Positions 33,675 through 42,185 of a stretch of 64,000 nt of DNA are shown here, piece by piece. The stretch covers positions 34,951 to 98,950 of the forward strand of contig CAVPGM010000022.1 in NCBI GenBank assembly GCA_963703945.1. The letters run 5' to 3'. Within the stretch, counting starts at the first letter, position 1. Every line of letters begins with the position of its first letter. Made by a program: the position numbers and the translations under genes. The notes under the pieces are model-generated. The model worked only from the letters and a program-made list of their open reading frames with translations. It did not search any database and was not told the origin of the DNA. The stretch comes from JALORV01 sp963703945. Lineage in GTDB: Bacteria > Pseudomonadota > Gammaproteobacteria > Burkholderiales > Burkholderiaceae_F.

Positions 33675-34469
33675 ATGCGACAGTACGAGGAATTCATGCG
33701 CCATGTGTTCGAGCATGGCGTGGTCAAGGCCGACCGCACCGGCACCGGGACGCGTTCGTGGTTCGGTTATCAGATGCGCTTCGACCTCGGCGAGGGCTTC
33801 CCGCTGGTCACGACCAAGAAGCTGCACCTGCGATCGATCATCCACGAACTGCTGTGGTTCCTGCAGGGTTCGAGCAATGTGCGCTACCTGCGCGAAAACA
33901 ACGTCACCATCTGGGACGAGTGGGCACGCCTCGACGGCGAACTCGGCCCGGTTTATGGCGTGCAGTGGCGCTCGTGGCCAACACCCGACGGCGGCTCGAT
34001 CGACCAGATCGCGCAGGTGATCCAGCAGATCAAGAGCAACCCGGATTCGCGCCGGCTGATCGTGTCGGCGTGGAACGTCAGCGACATTCCGAAAATGGCG
34101 CTGCCGCCCTGCCACCTGTTGTTCCAGTTCTATGTGGCCGGAGGAAAGCTCAGCTGCCAGCTCTATCAGCGCAGCTGCGACGTCTTCCTCGGCGTACCGT
34201 TCAACATCGCGAGCTACGCGCTGCTGACGCACATGGTCGCGCAACAGTGCGACCTCGGCGTCGGCGACTTCGTCTGGACCGGCGGCGACTGCCACATCTA
34301 CAGCAACCACTTCGACCAGGTCCGCGAACAGCTGTCGCGAGCACCACGGCCGTATCCAAAACTCGTTTTCCGCCGGCGGCCGCCGTCGCTCTTCGAGTAC
34401 GTCTACGACGACTTCGAGATCGTCGACTACGACCCTCACCCCCACATCAAGGCGCCGGTGGCGGTGTGA
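33675..34469 (+). CDS. thyA: Thymidylate synthase
   Basis: Converts dUMP to dTMP with methylenetetrahydrofolate. The start MRQYEEFMRHVFEHG gives 264 residues, the same length as the E. coli enzyme. The active-site Cys is in MALPPCHLLFQFYV; other conserved blocks are GTRSWFGYQMRFDL, LVTTKKLHLRSIIHELLWFL, LYQRSCDVFLGVPFNIASYA and TGGDCHIYSNHFDQ. Its stop overlaps the GTG start of the Rieske oxygenase gene by four bases. Confidence 0.97.
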   Translation: MRQYEEFMRHVFEHGVVKADRTGTGTRSWFGYQMRFDLGEGFPLVTTKKLHLRSIIHELLWFLQGSSNVRYLRENNVTIWDEWARLDGELGPVYGVQWRSWPTPDGGSIDQIAQVIQQIKSNPDSRRLIVSAWNVSDIPKMALPPCHLLFQFYVAGGKLSCQLYQRSCDVFLGVPFNIASYALLTHMVAQQCDLGVGDFVWTGGDCHIYSNHFDQVREQLSRAPRPYPKLVFRRRPPSLFEYVYDDFEIVDYDPHPHIKAPVAV

Positions 34470-35584
34470 AGCCGTTCGATCGCCGGCTGGGTGCGCTGTC
34501 TCCGCAGGCCGCGAGCCATGCGCTAACCCTGCCCGCCACCTGCTACGTCGACGCGTCCCTGCAATCGCTGGAGCGTGAAGCCGTTTTCGCGACCGGGTGG
34601 CAACTGGTCGCCCATGCGAGCCAGTTGCGCGAAGCCGGCGATCACGTGGTGACCGAACTCGGCGGTATCCCGCTGCTGATCGTGCGCGGGACGACGGAAC
34701 CCGGTGCACCGGAAGGCCGCCTGCGCGCGCTGCATAACGTCTGCCGTCATCGAGCCGGACCGCTCGCCACCTGCGACGGTCGCGCGGCGAGATCACTGGT
34801 GTGCCGTTATCACGGCTGGACCTATGCGCTCGACGGCACCCTGCGTGGCGCGCCCGAGATGGACGATGCCGAGGACTTCGACGTTGCTTCGGTGCGCCTG
34901 CCGCAGGCCCGCGTGGTCCAATGGCATGGGCTCGTGTTCGCTTCACTCGCGACCGGACCGGAGAGCGTCGCGTTCGAGGATGTCGTCGCAGGCATCGACG
35001 ACCGCCTGCCCGCGTCGTTCGGCCACCACGTATTCGACAGTCGCGTCGGCTACGACGTCGGTTGCAACTGGAAGGTCTATGTCGACAACTTCCTCGAGGG
35101 CTATCACCTGCCGCGCGTCCACCCCGCACTGAACCGGTTGCTCGATTACCGCAGCTACCGCACCGAGCTCGCGCCCTGGCACTCGCTGCAATGGAGCCCG
35201 ATCGACATGACGCAGGGGCCCTACGGCAGCGCGGATTCTTGCGGCACAGCGCTTTACTGGTGGATCTGGCCCAACACGATGCTTAACGTCCTGCCGGATC
35301 GACTTCAGACCAACCGCGTGCTGCCGCTCGATGCGCAGCGTTGTCGCGTCGAATTCGACTACTACTACCCGGCCGGCGCCGACCCTGCCCTGGGCGAACG
35401 CGATCGTACGTTCGCCGACGTCGTGCAGGCCGAGGACGTCGCGATCTGCGAGGCCGTGCAGCGCGGCCTCGCCAGTGGCTCATACGAAGCGGGACGCCTG
35501 AATCCCGCCCGGGAAAGCGCTGTGTGGCACTTTCACGAGCTGCTGCGGCGCGCCTATGCTGGCGAGCGGAAGGAAGTGCCGTGA
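34466..35584 (+). CDS. Rieske non-heme iron oxygenase, alpha subunit-like
   Basis: A 372-residue oxygenase. The Rieske cluster ligands are in HNVCRHRAG and LVCRYHGWTY. The mononuclear iron site is in YVDNFLEGYHLPRVH, with the two His and the preceding Asp. The C-terminal part ends HFHELLRRAYAGERKEVP. It starts with GTG in a GTGA overlap with the thyA stop and ends in a GTGA overlap with folA, so all three are translationally coupled. No reductase or ferredoxin gene is near. The substrate is unknown; carnitine/choline-type and aromatic-type enzymes share this fold. Confidence 0.88.
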   Translation: MKPFDRRLGALSPQAASHALTLPATCYVDASLQSLEREAVFATGWQLVAHASQLREAGDHVVTELGGIPLLIVRGTTEPGAPEGRLRALHNVCRHRAGPLATCDGRAARSLVCRYHGWTYALDGTLRGAPEMDDAEDFDVASVRLPQARVVQWHGLVFASLATGPESVAFEDVVAGIDDRLPASFGHHVFDSRVGYDVGCNWKVYVDNFLEGYHLPRVHPALNRLLDYRSYRTELAPWHSLQWSPIDMTQGPYGSADSCGTALYWWIWPNTMLNVLPDRLQTNRVLPLDAQRCRVEFDYYYPAGADPALGERDRTFADVVQAEDVAICEAVQRGLASGSYEAGRLNPARESAVWHFHELLRRAYAGERKEVP

Positions 35585-36072
35585 GCCGCGTGAACCTTAT
35601 CGTCGCTCGCGCGCGCAACGGTGTGATCGGCAGGGACAACGCGATGCCGTGGAAGATTCCCGGCGAGCAGGCCTACTTCAAGCGCGTGACGATGGGCCAC
35701 CCGATCATCATGGGCCGCAGGACCTGGCAATCGATCGGCCGCGCGCTGCCGGGACGACGCAACATCGTGGTCTCGCGCGATACATCGTTCGTGGCATCCG
35801 GCGCCGAAGTCGTCGGCAGCTTCGATGAGGCGCTATCGCGGACACAGGATGCGACCGAGGTGTTCGTCATCGGCGGCGCCCAACTCTATGCCGCGGCCCT
35901 TCCGCGGGCCGACCGGCTGCTGATCACCGAGATCGACCAGGCCTTCGAAGGCGACACGACGTTTCCCTCGCCGGATCCCGCGCACTGGCGCGAAGCCGCG
36001 CGCGATCACCATCCGCCGGTCCCCGAGCGGCCGTTCGCGGTGGATTACGTCGAATACCTGCGCGGGGCATAG
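35581..36072 (+). CDS. folA: Dihydrofolate reductase
   Basis: Regenerates tetrahydrofolate after the ThyA reaction. GTG start, then SRVNLIVARARNGVIGRDNA and MPWKIPGEQAYFKRVTMGHP with the substrate-binding acidic residue replaced as Glu in PGEQAYF. NADPH-binding blocks are IIMGRRTWQSIGRALPGRRN and VFVIGGAQLYAAALP. The length, 163, is typical. It is coupled to the Rieske gene by a 4-bp overlap and so indirectly to thyA. Confidence 0.95.
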   Translation: MSRVNLIVARARNGVIGRDNAMPWKIPGEQAYFKRVTMGHPIIMGRRTWQSIGRALPGRRNIVVSRDTSFVASGAEVVGSFDEALSRTQDATEVFVIGGAQLYAAALPRADRLLITEIDQAFEGDTTFPSPDPAHWREAARDHHPPVPERPFAVDYVEYLRGA

Positions 36073-36303
36073 CCCTGGTTCTCGCATCGGCCTGCTGTTC
36101 TGTGGGGTCGGTCGTAAGAAAACGCTTCAGAGGCGCGCGGTGCGGGCTGTTAGTGCAAGACTTTGTTTAAGAATTGGGCCGCTGGCGACCGCCACTTTTC
36201 GTGGCCAACCTTTCGGCGGGAGTCGACCCACAGCGGTCCTCGACTTCTCCCGAAAGCAGTCACTCTAGGCCGTCCGCAAAGCGGTCGTCCGGCGGTGAGG
36301 AGG
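36073..36303. other. Intergenic stretch with a palindrome-rich repeat-like sequence
   Basis: No convincing gene. The part from about 36150 to 36270 (AAGACTTTGTTTAAGAATT, then GGCCGCTGGCGACCGCC and TTCTCCCGAAAGCAGTCA) has the look of an interspersed intergenic repeat seen in proteobacteria, with short inverted segments. The phrase TTCGTGGCCAACC appears here and again at about 36321 next to the MarR-like remnant. Confidence 0.35.
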
Positions 36304-36516
36304 CTATTTCGCGAAGTACTTCGTGGCCAACCCCTTTGCGAGAGCCAGTCCCTTCTCCGTAAGGTGAACGGACTCCTGCTTCCCGCGCGGATCGGCTGCA
36401 CGAAGAACAGCAGGGAGGCGAGGAAGATCGTGCCAGCGTTCGGCAGGATCGCGGCGCGCGGGCTGGCCGCCGCAGAACTGGCGAGCGAGGCCATGCTGGA
36501 GGCATGATGGCCGGGG
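36304..36516 (-). pseudogene. C-terminal remnant of a MarR-like regulator
   Basis: On the minus strand a frame of about 70 codons without a start codon ends at a TAG (36304-36306). Its last part reads DPRGKQESVHLTEKGLALAK and ends GLATKYFAK, matching the wing and last helix of MarR-type winged-helix regulators (DxRxK...LTxKG). The upstream part (FCGGQPARRDPAERWHDL) does not form a recognisable DNA-binding helix and no ATG fits. I read it as a decayed gene. Confidence 0.4.
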
Positions 36517-36809
36517 CCGCCGGAACGGAGGACGCGGATTATCCCCAAGCGGCGTGCCGCGGGCATCAGCGGCGCTTCAGCGGATGCCCGCGTCGTCGCT
36601 TATGCGCGCACGCGCACCGCCGCCAGCCGTCCGCCCGGTCGGCATTCGTCGCGCGCACACAGCCGCCATCCGCAGCCACGCCGCGATTTCGCCGCGCCGT
36701 CGCCAAGCGCTCGCCGCAGCGCCGGGTGTTTCCTAGTGTGCCTGTCGGCCGCGACCCGCGATCCAACGCGCCGCGGTTCGACCTCCCACCCGACCACAAA
36801 GGAAACGCC
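36517..36809. other. Leader region before the haloperoxidase-like gene
   Basis: No gene is supported. A hairpin with 9-bp arms (GCGGGCATC at 36559-36567 and GATGCCCGC at 36583-36591) is visible. The last part, up to the ATG at 36810, is GC-rich with AAAGGAAACGCC as ribosome binding site. Confidence 0.4.
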
Positions 36810-38186
36810 ATGGCCAGCAAGCGCAGCAACCGGAACGGAGTTGCCATGCGACACTCCGTCGTCCTCCCCATGTTCATCGCCGCCTCGGCCGCCGCCCTCG
36901 TCCTCGCCGCCTGCGGTGGCGGCGCGAGCGACCCCGCTGCTCCCGACGCCGCTCTCGCCGTCCAATCCAGCGGCCGGACGATCGCGATCACGCCCGGCAG
37001 CGACGTGATCGCGTACTGGAACCAGATCGCGACCAATACCGTCAACGTCGCGCCGGCCGCCACCGGCACTCCGGAGGAGCGGCGCCCGATCTACTCGTTC
37101 GATCTCGCGACGGTGCACGTCGCGATGTTCGATGCGGTCAACGCGATCGACGGCTCGTACGCGCGCTTCGCGGCGCAGCCGACGACCACCACAGCCGGCG
37201 CCTCCCTCGAGGCGGCGGCGGCCGCCGCGGCGTATCACACGCTCAAGGGCCTGTTCCCGAATCGCACCGCGCAGTACCAGGCCGCATACGATAGCTACGT
37301 GGCTACGCTGCCGGACGGCGAGGCGAAGACGCGCGGCCTGCAGATCGGCCAGGAGGTCGCCGTGCAGATCGTCGCGCTGCGCGCCGACGACGGCCGCTTC
37401 ACGCCGGTCACCTACACGCCGACGAGCCTGCCAGGACGTTTCCGCGGCACCAATCCGATCAACACCTTCGCGCCCTTCGTGCGCCCGTTCACGCTGCAGA
37501 GCGCCGCGCAGTTCCGCGCCGACGGGCCGCTGCCGCTCACGAGCACCGAGTACGCCGCGGACGTCAATGAGACCAAGGCCCTAGGCGCCGCCAACAGCAA
37601 CGTGCGTACTGCGGAGCAGACGGAGATCGCCCGCTTCCATACCGAACCACCGCCGGTGTTCTGGACGCGCAACCTGCGTATCTTCGCCACCGCCGACCGC
37701 AGCATCGCCGAGAACGCACGCACCATGGCTGCGCTGTGGACCGCGAGCGCGGACGTGACGATCGCCTGCTTCGAATCGAAGTACCACTTCGACAGCTGGC
37801 GGCCGTTCAGCGCGATCACGCTCGCGGACACCGACGGCAATGCGGCAACCGAGGCCGATCCGTCGTGGACGCCGGTCGTGCCGACGCCCAATCACCCCGA
37901 GTACCCGGCGGCACACTCGTGCGTGACCGGCGCGATGGCCGAAGTGCTGCAGCAAGTCTTTGGCACGAAGAAGCTGGCGTTCGACTGGAGCAGCGGCGTC
38001 ACGGCGACCACGCACCACTTCGACTCGACCGATGACATCGGCAAGGAGGTCCAGCTCGCGCGCATCGCCGGCGGCATGCACTTCCGCACGGCCACGGTCC
38101 ACGGCGAGGTATTGGGCATGAAGGTCGGCAAGTGGATCCTCAAGAACCACTTCCAACCGGTGGCGCGCGGCAACAGCGGCAACTGA
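36810..38186 (+). CDS. Vanadium-dependent haloperoxidase-family lipoprotein
   Basis: A 458-residue PAP2/haloperoxidase-fold protein. The signal ends in the lipobox LVLAAC followed by GGGASD, so it is a lipoprotein outside the cytoplasm; an ATG at 36846 is an alternative start. Vanadate-pocket motifs are visible in order: ESKYHFDSWRPFSAI, then NHPEYPAAHSCVTGA with the His, and the last RIAGGMHFRTATVHGEVLG with Arg and His. These match the vanadium chloroperoxidase-like family, whose members may be haloperoxidases or phosphatases. It is followed by a LytS/LytTR system, which may regulate it. Confidence 0.88.
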   Translation: MASKRSNRNGVAMRHSVVLPMFIAASAAALVLAACGGGASDPAAPDAALAVQSSGRTIAITPGSDVIAYWNQIATNTVNVAPAATGTPEERRPIYSFDLATVHVAMFDAVNAIDGSYARFAAQPTTTTAGASLEAAAAAAAYHTLKGLFPNRTAQYQAAYDSYVATLPDGEAKTRGLQIGQEVAVQIVALRADDGRFTPVTYTPTSLPGRFRGTNPINTFAPFVRPFTLQSAAQFRADGPLPLTSTEYAADVNETKALGAANSNVRTAEQTEIARFHTEPPPVFWTRNLRIFATADRSIAENARTMAALWTASADVTIACFESKYHFDSWRPFSAITLADTDGNAATEADPSWTPVVPTPNHPEYPAAHSCVTGAMAEVLQQVFGTKKLAFDWSSGVTATTHHFDSTDDIGKEVQLARIAGGMHFRTATVHGEVLGMKVGKWILKNHFQPVARGNSGN

Positions 38187-38383
38187 GGCCGCAGGAGGCT
38201 TCGCCGGGCGCGGCTGCACGCAAACCGCAGCCATCGCCGCCCGGCCGCAGCCATGCCACGGCCCGCGGCATTCGTCGGCGTGCCGGCCGGCGATCGGCGC
38301 CGCCGCGGCAAACTGGTTGACGAGGCGCTGCACCCGGAACAATCTGGCGCCAACGCACGCGAGCGGCTCGAGCCGTCCAGACG

Positions 38384-39523
38384 ATGTTTGACCGAAACTC
38401 CACAAGCGCCGATGCCCGTGGGTGGCCGGCGGCCGCACGCGCATGGCTCGCACCGCGCACGCGCGTGTTGCTTCCAGTCGCGCTCGTAACGCTGTTTCTC
38501 TCGAGCCAGCTGCTGTTCCAACCCGATCTGTTCGACTTCTGGTCGCCGGCCGACGTGCTCCTCGCCTGGCTCGAGTACCTGGCCGAGCTCGGCAGCATCG
38601 CGGCGGCCATGGTGGCAGCCTACTGGTTCGTCGACGCCGCGATCGAGCGCTGGCCACCCTTGCGCCGGTTCCGCCTACTCTGGATGGCCGCCGCCTTCCA
38701 CGCTGTCGCCTTGGGGGGCCTATGGGCGATGACGGTGGTCATCATCGGCGCAGCCCTGCCGCCGACCGGGCTGGCGTTGACGCAGGCCATCCACTGGGCG
38801 TTCATCGGCACGTTCCTCGTGGTCATGGACACGCTGTGGCAGAAGGCGCGGCGCGCGGACTTGGAGGCCGCGGCGCTCGCCTCCGGCGGCGCTGCGCTGG
38901 CGCGCGAAGAACGCGAGCTGCAGTTGCTCTTGCTGCAGGCGCAGATCGAGCCGCATTTCCTGTTCAACACGCTCGCCAACGTCCGCCGCCTCTACCGGCT
39001 GCATCCCGACCAGGGCACGCAGATGATGGACAGCCTCAAGCGCTACCTGCGGGCGGCGCTGCCGAGCGTGCGGCGCGCCGATGCGACGCTCGCGGACGAG
39101 CTCGCGCTGGTGCGGTCCTATCTCGAGCTGTTGCGCATGCGGATGGCCGAACGCCTCGCCTACACGATTGTCGTCGACGCCGGCCTCGGCGCCACGCCGT
39201 TCCCGCCGATGATCGTCGTCACACTCGTCGAGAACGCGATCAAGCACGGGCTCGAACCGTCGGAACACGGCGGGCGCATCGACGTCCGCGCGCAGCGCCT
39301 CGGCGCGATCCTCGAAGTCAGCGTCCGCGACGACGGGGTCGGACTGAACGCACAATCGACGCACGGGACGGGCGTCGGTCTGGCCAACGTGCGCCGCCAG
39401 CTGACCGGCCGCTACGGTGCCGCGGCACGCCTGCGCCTGCGGCCACAGTCGCCGGGGTTCAGTGCCACGATCGAAGTCCCGCTCGCCGCGGATCCCGTTC
39501 CCGCAGCGCTCGCCGCGACGTGA
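38384..39523 (+). CDS. LytS/YehU-type sensor histidine kinase
   Basis: A membrane kinase of 379 residues with four predicted N-terminal helices (LLPVALVTLFLSSQLLF and later segments up to about residue 150). The phospho-acceptor is H191 in QIEPHFLFNTLANVRRL. The ATP-binding part has the N box TLVENAIKHGLEP and the G box VRDDGVGLNAQST, then GVGLANVRRQL. It is two bases ahead of a second, degenerate kinase gene, which overlaps the LytTR regulator gene. The signal sensed is unknown. Confidence 0.9.
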   Translation: MFDRNSTSADARGWPAAARAWLAPRTRVLLPVALVTLFLSSQLLFQPDLFDFWSPADVLLAWLEYLAELGSIAAAMVAAYWFVDAAIERWPPLRRFRLLWMAAAFHAVALGGLWAMTVVIIGAALPPTGLALTQAIHWAFIGTFLVVMDTLWQKARRADLEAAALASGGAALAREERELQLLLLQAQIEPHFLFNTLANVRRLYRLHPDQGTQMMDSLKRYLRAALPSVRRADATLADELALVRSYLELLRMRMAERLAYTIVVDAGLGATPFPPMIVVTLVENAIKHGLEPSEHGGRIDVRAQRLGAILEVSVRDDGVGLNAQSTHGTGVGLANVRRQLTGRYGAAARLRLRPQSPGFSATIEVPLAADPVPAALAAT

Positions 39524-39525
39524 AC

Positions 39526-40626
39526 ATGCCAACGACCGACTGGGCTACGCCAGCGGCTGCCGAGCACTCCGTCCGAACCAACGCGGTGCGGAGGCCTCCG
39601 TCGCGCGGGGCGCTCTGGCGGGCCGTGCAGCTCGGGATCGCGATCGCGATCACCATGGCGCTCATCCAAATCAGCGGCGTCTTCGCCATATTTCCAGACA
39701 TGGCGTGGAGCGATCGCTGGCAGATCGCGCTCGAAATCTTCTGCGCGAGATTCGGCAGCGTCGCACTGCAGTTGCTCGTGTTGCACCTCGTGGTCCTGCC
39801 GCAGGCGGCGCCGCGCGCACTGCGCATCCTGCGCTTCTTCGGCATGGTGCTGCTGGGCACCGTCGGCGCTGCGGCCCCGCTAATGCTCCTCGCCGACGTG
39901 CCGTCGATCCGCCTCGGAATCATGGAGTCGACGACGACAGGGACCTGGTCGGCGCTGTTCAATGCGCTGCTGATGGCGACCTTCCTCGTCTACCAGCACG
40001 GCGGCCAGGCGAGAAGCGAGGAGGCGTCGCGCCGGCTGCAGCAGCTGCAGCGCGAACAGCAGGCCGCGCGGCGGCGCCTCGTCGAGGCGCAACTGCAGGC
40101 GCTGCAGGCGCGCGTTGATCCGCAGATGTTCTTCGACGTCCTCGACAGCGTGCAGCGCCTGTACGCGACCGATGCGCCGCGTGCCGAGGCGCTGCTCGAC
40201 GAGCTCGTCGTGTTCCTGCGCGCCGCCCTGCCGCGGCTGCGCAGCGCCTCCTCGACGCTGGCGCAGGAACTCGAGCTCGCAGCCTCGTACTTCCGGCTCC
40301 AGACCTTGCGCGGCGACGCGCCGGCTGCGGTGCGTATCACCCTGCCCGACGCGCTCGCGGCGCGCGCGTTCCCGGCCGGCGTGATCCTGCCGCTGCTGTC
40401 CGAGGCCCAGACCGCGGCCATCGACGTGAACGCGCAGCCCGGCGCCGGCACGGACGACATTATGGTGTCGCTGCACACCGGGCACGCGCCCGCCCCGAGC
40501 GTGCTCGCGCAGGTGCGCGAGACGCTGGCCGCCCTCTACGGCTCGGCGGCCACGCTCGAGTGCCGCGACATCACCGCCGACGCGCACATCGAAACCCGCA
40601 TCACCATCGCCCATGCTGCGACCTGA
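39526..40626 (+). CDS. LytS-like pseudokinase lacking the phospho-acceptor His
   Basis: Built like its upstream neighbour (366 residues, four N-terminal helices, coiled-coil ASRRLQQLQREQQAARRRL), but the catalytic signatures are lost. In the position of EPHFLFN it reads DPQMFFDVLDSVQRL, so Q200 replaces the His. The N box reads LPLLSEAQTAAID with no Asn, and no G box Gly motif is seen. The reading frame is intact and coding quality is high, so it is not a decaying gene. I infer a regulatory partner of the active kinase. It overlaps the response regulator by 14 bases. Confidence 0.82.
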   Translation: MPTTDWATPAAAEHSVRTNAVRRPPSRGALWRAVQLGIAIAITMALIQISGVFAIFPDMAWSDRWQIALEIFCARFGSVALQLLVLHLVVLPQAAPRALRILRFFGMVLLGTVGAAAPLMLLADVPSIRLGIMESTTTGTWSALFNALLMATFLVYQHGGQARSEEASRRLQQLQREQQAARRRLVEAQLQALQARVDPQMFFDVLDSVQRLYATDAPRAEALLDELVVFLRAALPRLRSASSTLAQELELAASYFRLQTLRGDAPAAVRITLPDALAARAFPAGVILPLLSEAQTAAIDVNAQPGAGTDDIMVSLHTGHAPAPSVLAQVRETLAALYGSAATLECRDITADAHIETRITIAHAAT

Positions 40627-41392
40627 TCCTGCGCAAGACGCCCCGACCGCTATCGTCGCGGAAGACGAGCCGATGCTCGCCGACGAGCTCGTGGAGAACC
40701 TCGGCGCCCTCTGGCCGCGCCTGAAGGTCGTCGCTCGCGCGGCCGACGGCGTCGCGGCCCTGCATGCAGTCGAGGAGCACGCACCAACGATCGCCTTCCT
40801 GGACATCCAGATGCCACGGCTCACCGGTCTCGACGTCGCGCGGCAGATCTCCGGGCGCTGCCACGTGGCATTCATCACGGCGTTCGACCAGCACGCGCTC
40901 GAGGCCTTCGAGGCCGGCGCGGTCGACTACGTGCTCAAGCCGATCACCGCATCGCGCCTCCTGCCGACCGTGCAACGGCTCAAGGCGCGCGTCGCCGAGA
41001 CGCCGCCCGATCTCGGGCACCTGCTCAACCAGATCGCGCCGCAGATCCACCGGCCCGCCGCCACGCCCTACCTGCAGTGGATCAGCGCCTCGCGCGGCGC
41101 GGCCGTGCGCCTGATCACGGTCGACGAGATCCTGTACTTCCGCGCCGACAACAAGTACACGGCGGTCGCGACCGCCGACTCCGAGGCGCTGATCAAGAAG
41201 ACGATCAAGGAGCTCGCCGAGGAACTCGATCCCACGATGTTCTGGCGGGTGCACCGCTCGAGCATCGTGAACGTGCACGCGATCGACAGCGTCGTGCACG
41301 ACGACCGCGGCAACATGAACCTGCGCCTCAAGGGGCGCAGCGAAACGCTGCCGGTGGCCGAGCAGTACCACTACCTGTTCCGCCAGATGTAA
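40613..41392 (+). CDS. LytTR-type response regulator
   Basis: A two-domain regulator of 259 residues. The receiver has the acidic pair in VAEDEPMLAD, the phospho-acceptor D64 in AFLDIQMPRLTG and Lys in DYVLKPITA. The C-terminal LytTR DNA-binding domain reads IYFRADNKYTAV-like (EILYFRADNKYTAVAT), FWRVHRSSIVNVHAI and LPVAEQYHYLF. It starts inside the pseudokinase gene and is followed by a cupin gene after 25 bases. LytTR proteins bind pairs of direct repeats; targets are not known. Confidence 0.93.
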   Translation: MLRPDPAQDAPTAIVAEDEPMLADELVENLGALWPRLKVVARAADGVAALHAVEEHAPTIAFLDIQMPRLTGLDVARQISGRCHVAFITAFDQHALEAFEAGAVDYVLKPITASRLLPTVQRLKARVAETPPDLGHLLNQIAPQIHRPAATPYLQWISASRGAAVRLITVDEILYFRADNKYTAVATADSEALIKKTIKELAEELDPTMFWRVHRSSIVNVHAIDSVVHDDRGNMNLRLKGRSETLPVAEQYHYLFRQM

Positions 41393-41417
41393 CAGATCCG
41401 CTTGAGGGAGAGCCACC

Positions 41418-41837
41418 ATGCCCAGCAAGGACCGCTGCACCCGCACCCTTAACCGGCGCCAGGTCATCGCCCTGCTCGCCGCCTTCGGCGTCAGCCGCGT
41501 GGCGCTCGCGCAGGACGCGGCGCGTACCAATGCCCGCAGCTACAAGGTCGTGTTCGAGAACGACCGCGTGCGCGTGCTCGAGTACGTGAGCCGCCCCGGC
41601 CTGGGAATCTGCGGACGCGGCAGGCATTCGCATCCGCCGCACCTCAACGTGCTGCTGACCGACTCCAAGGCCAAGATCACTACGGCCGACGGCAAGACGT
41701 TCGTCGGCCAGAAAAAGGCCGGCGACGTCTTCTGGGAGGATGCGGTCACGCACTCGGTCGAGAACATCGGCGGCAGCGGCGTGCGGGCCTACATGGTCGA
41801 ACTCAAGGACCGCGACTGGCAGCCGAGCACGGGCTGA
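41418..41837 (+). CDS. Exported cupin-domain protein
   Basis: A small protein of 139 residues. The signal LNRRQVIALLAAFGVSRVALAQ has a twin Arg, so Tat export is possible. The cupin core has GRHSHPPHLNVLLTDSKAKI with His metal ligands, then KAGDVFWEDAVTHSVEN with the second His. Ribosome binding site TTGAGGGAGAG. It is the last gene of the kinase/regulator operon. The ligand is unknown. Confidence 0.8.
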   Translation: MPSKDRCTRTLNRRQVIALLAAFGVSRVALAQDAARTNARSYKVVFENDRVRVLEYVSRPGLGICGRGRHSHPPHLNVLLTDSKAKITTADGKTFVGQKKAGDVFWEDAVTHSVENIGGSGVRAYMVELKDRDWQPSTG

Positions 41838-42058
41838 GCGCGGTCCGCGGCGCGCCGCGCAGCAGGGATCCGGATGCGCGCGGCAATCACCGCATCATGC
41901 GGCTGACGCCGCCCTGCGTGATACACCCCGGCTCGGCCGGGGATGTGCCCTCCGGGGCCCAGGGCGGCAGTAAGAACGCCGCTCTGCTCCGGACTAGAGC
42001 GTCCGCTATTGAGCAGCTCGTGCGGCGTGGCTGGTTGGCAGGTAATGGCCGAGATGGC
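41838..42058. other. Intergenic region before the IS1111-type element
   Basis: No gene is visible. A strong hairpin (CCCCGGC TCG GCCGGGG, 41926-41942) without a T run may mark the end of the cupin operon. Confidence 0.4.
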
Positions 42059-42185
42059 ATGGACACCGCCCTCCCTTCGGGGATGAAGGGCCAAGCAGTG
42101 AGGAAGGGGCCCTCCAGGACCGAACGGCATCGATGTGCCAGAGTGGGAGTTGCGAGACAACCACTTGAGGAACGGAGGGCCCGAG

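Noticed and set aside
32058..35129. A 1023-codon open frame on the minus strand
   Set aside because: It is the antisense of thyA and the Rieske gene and an off-frame read of the acyl-CoA ligase gene; its protein is Arg/Ala/His-rich with no motif. A high-GC artefact.
36504..36809. Upstream extension of the haloperoxidase-like protein by about 100 residues
   Set aside because: The extra part is Arg/Ala-rich, lacks a signal, and would hide the lipoprotein signal that starts at the ATG at 36810.
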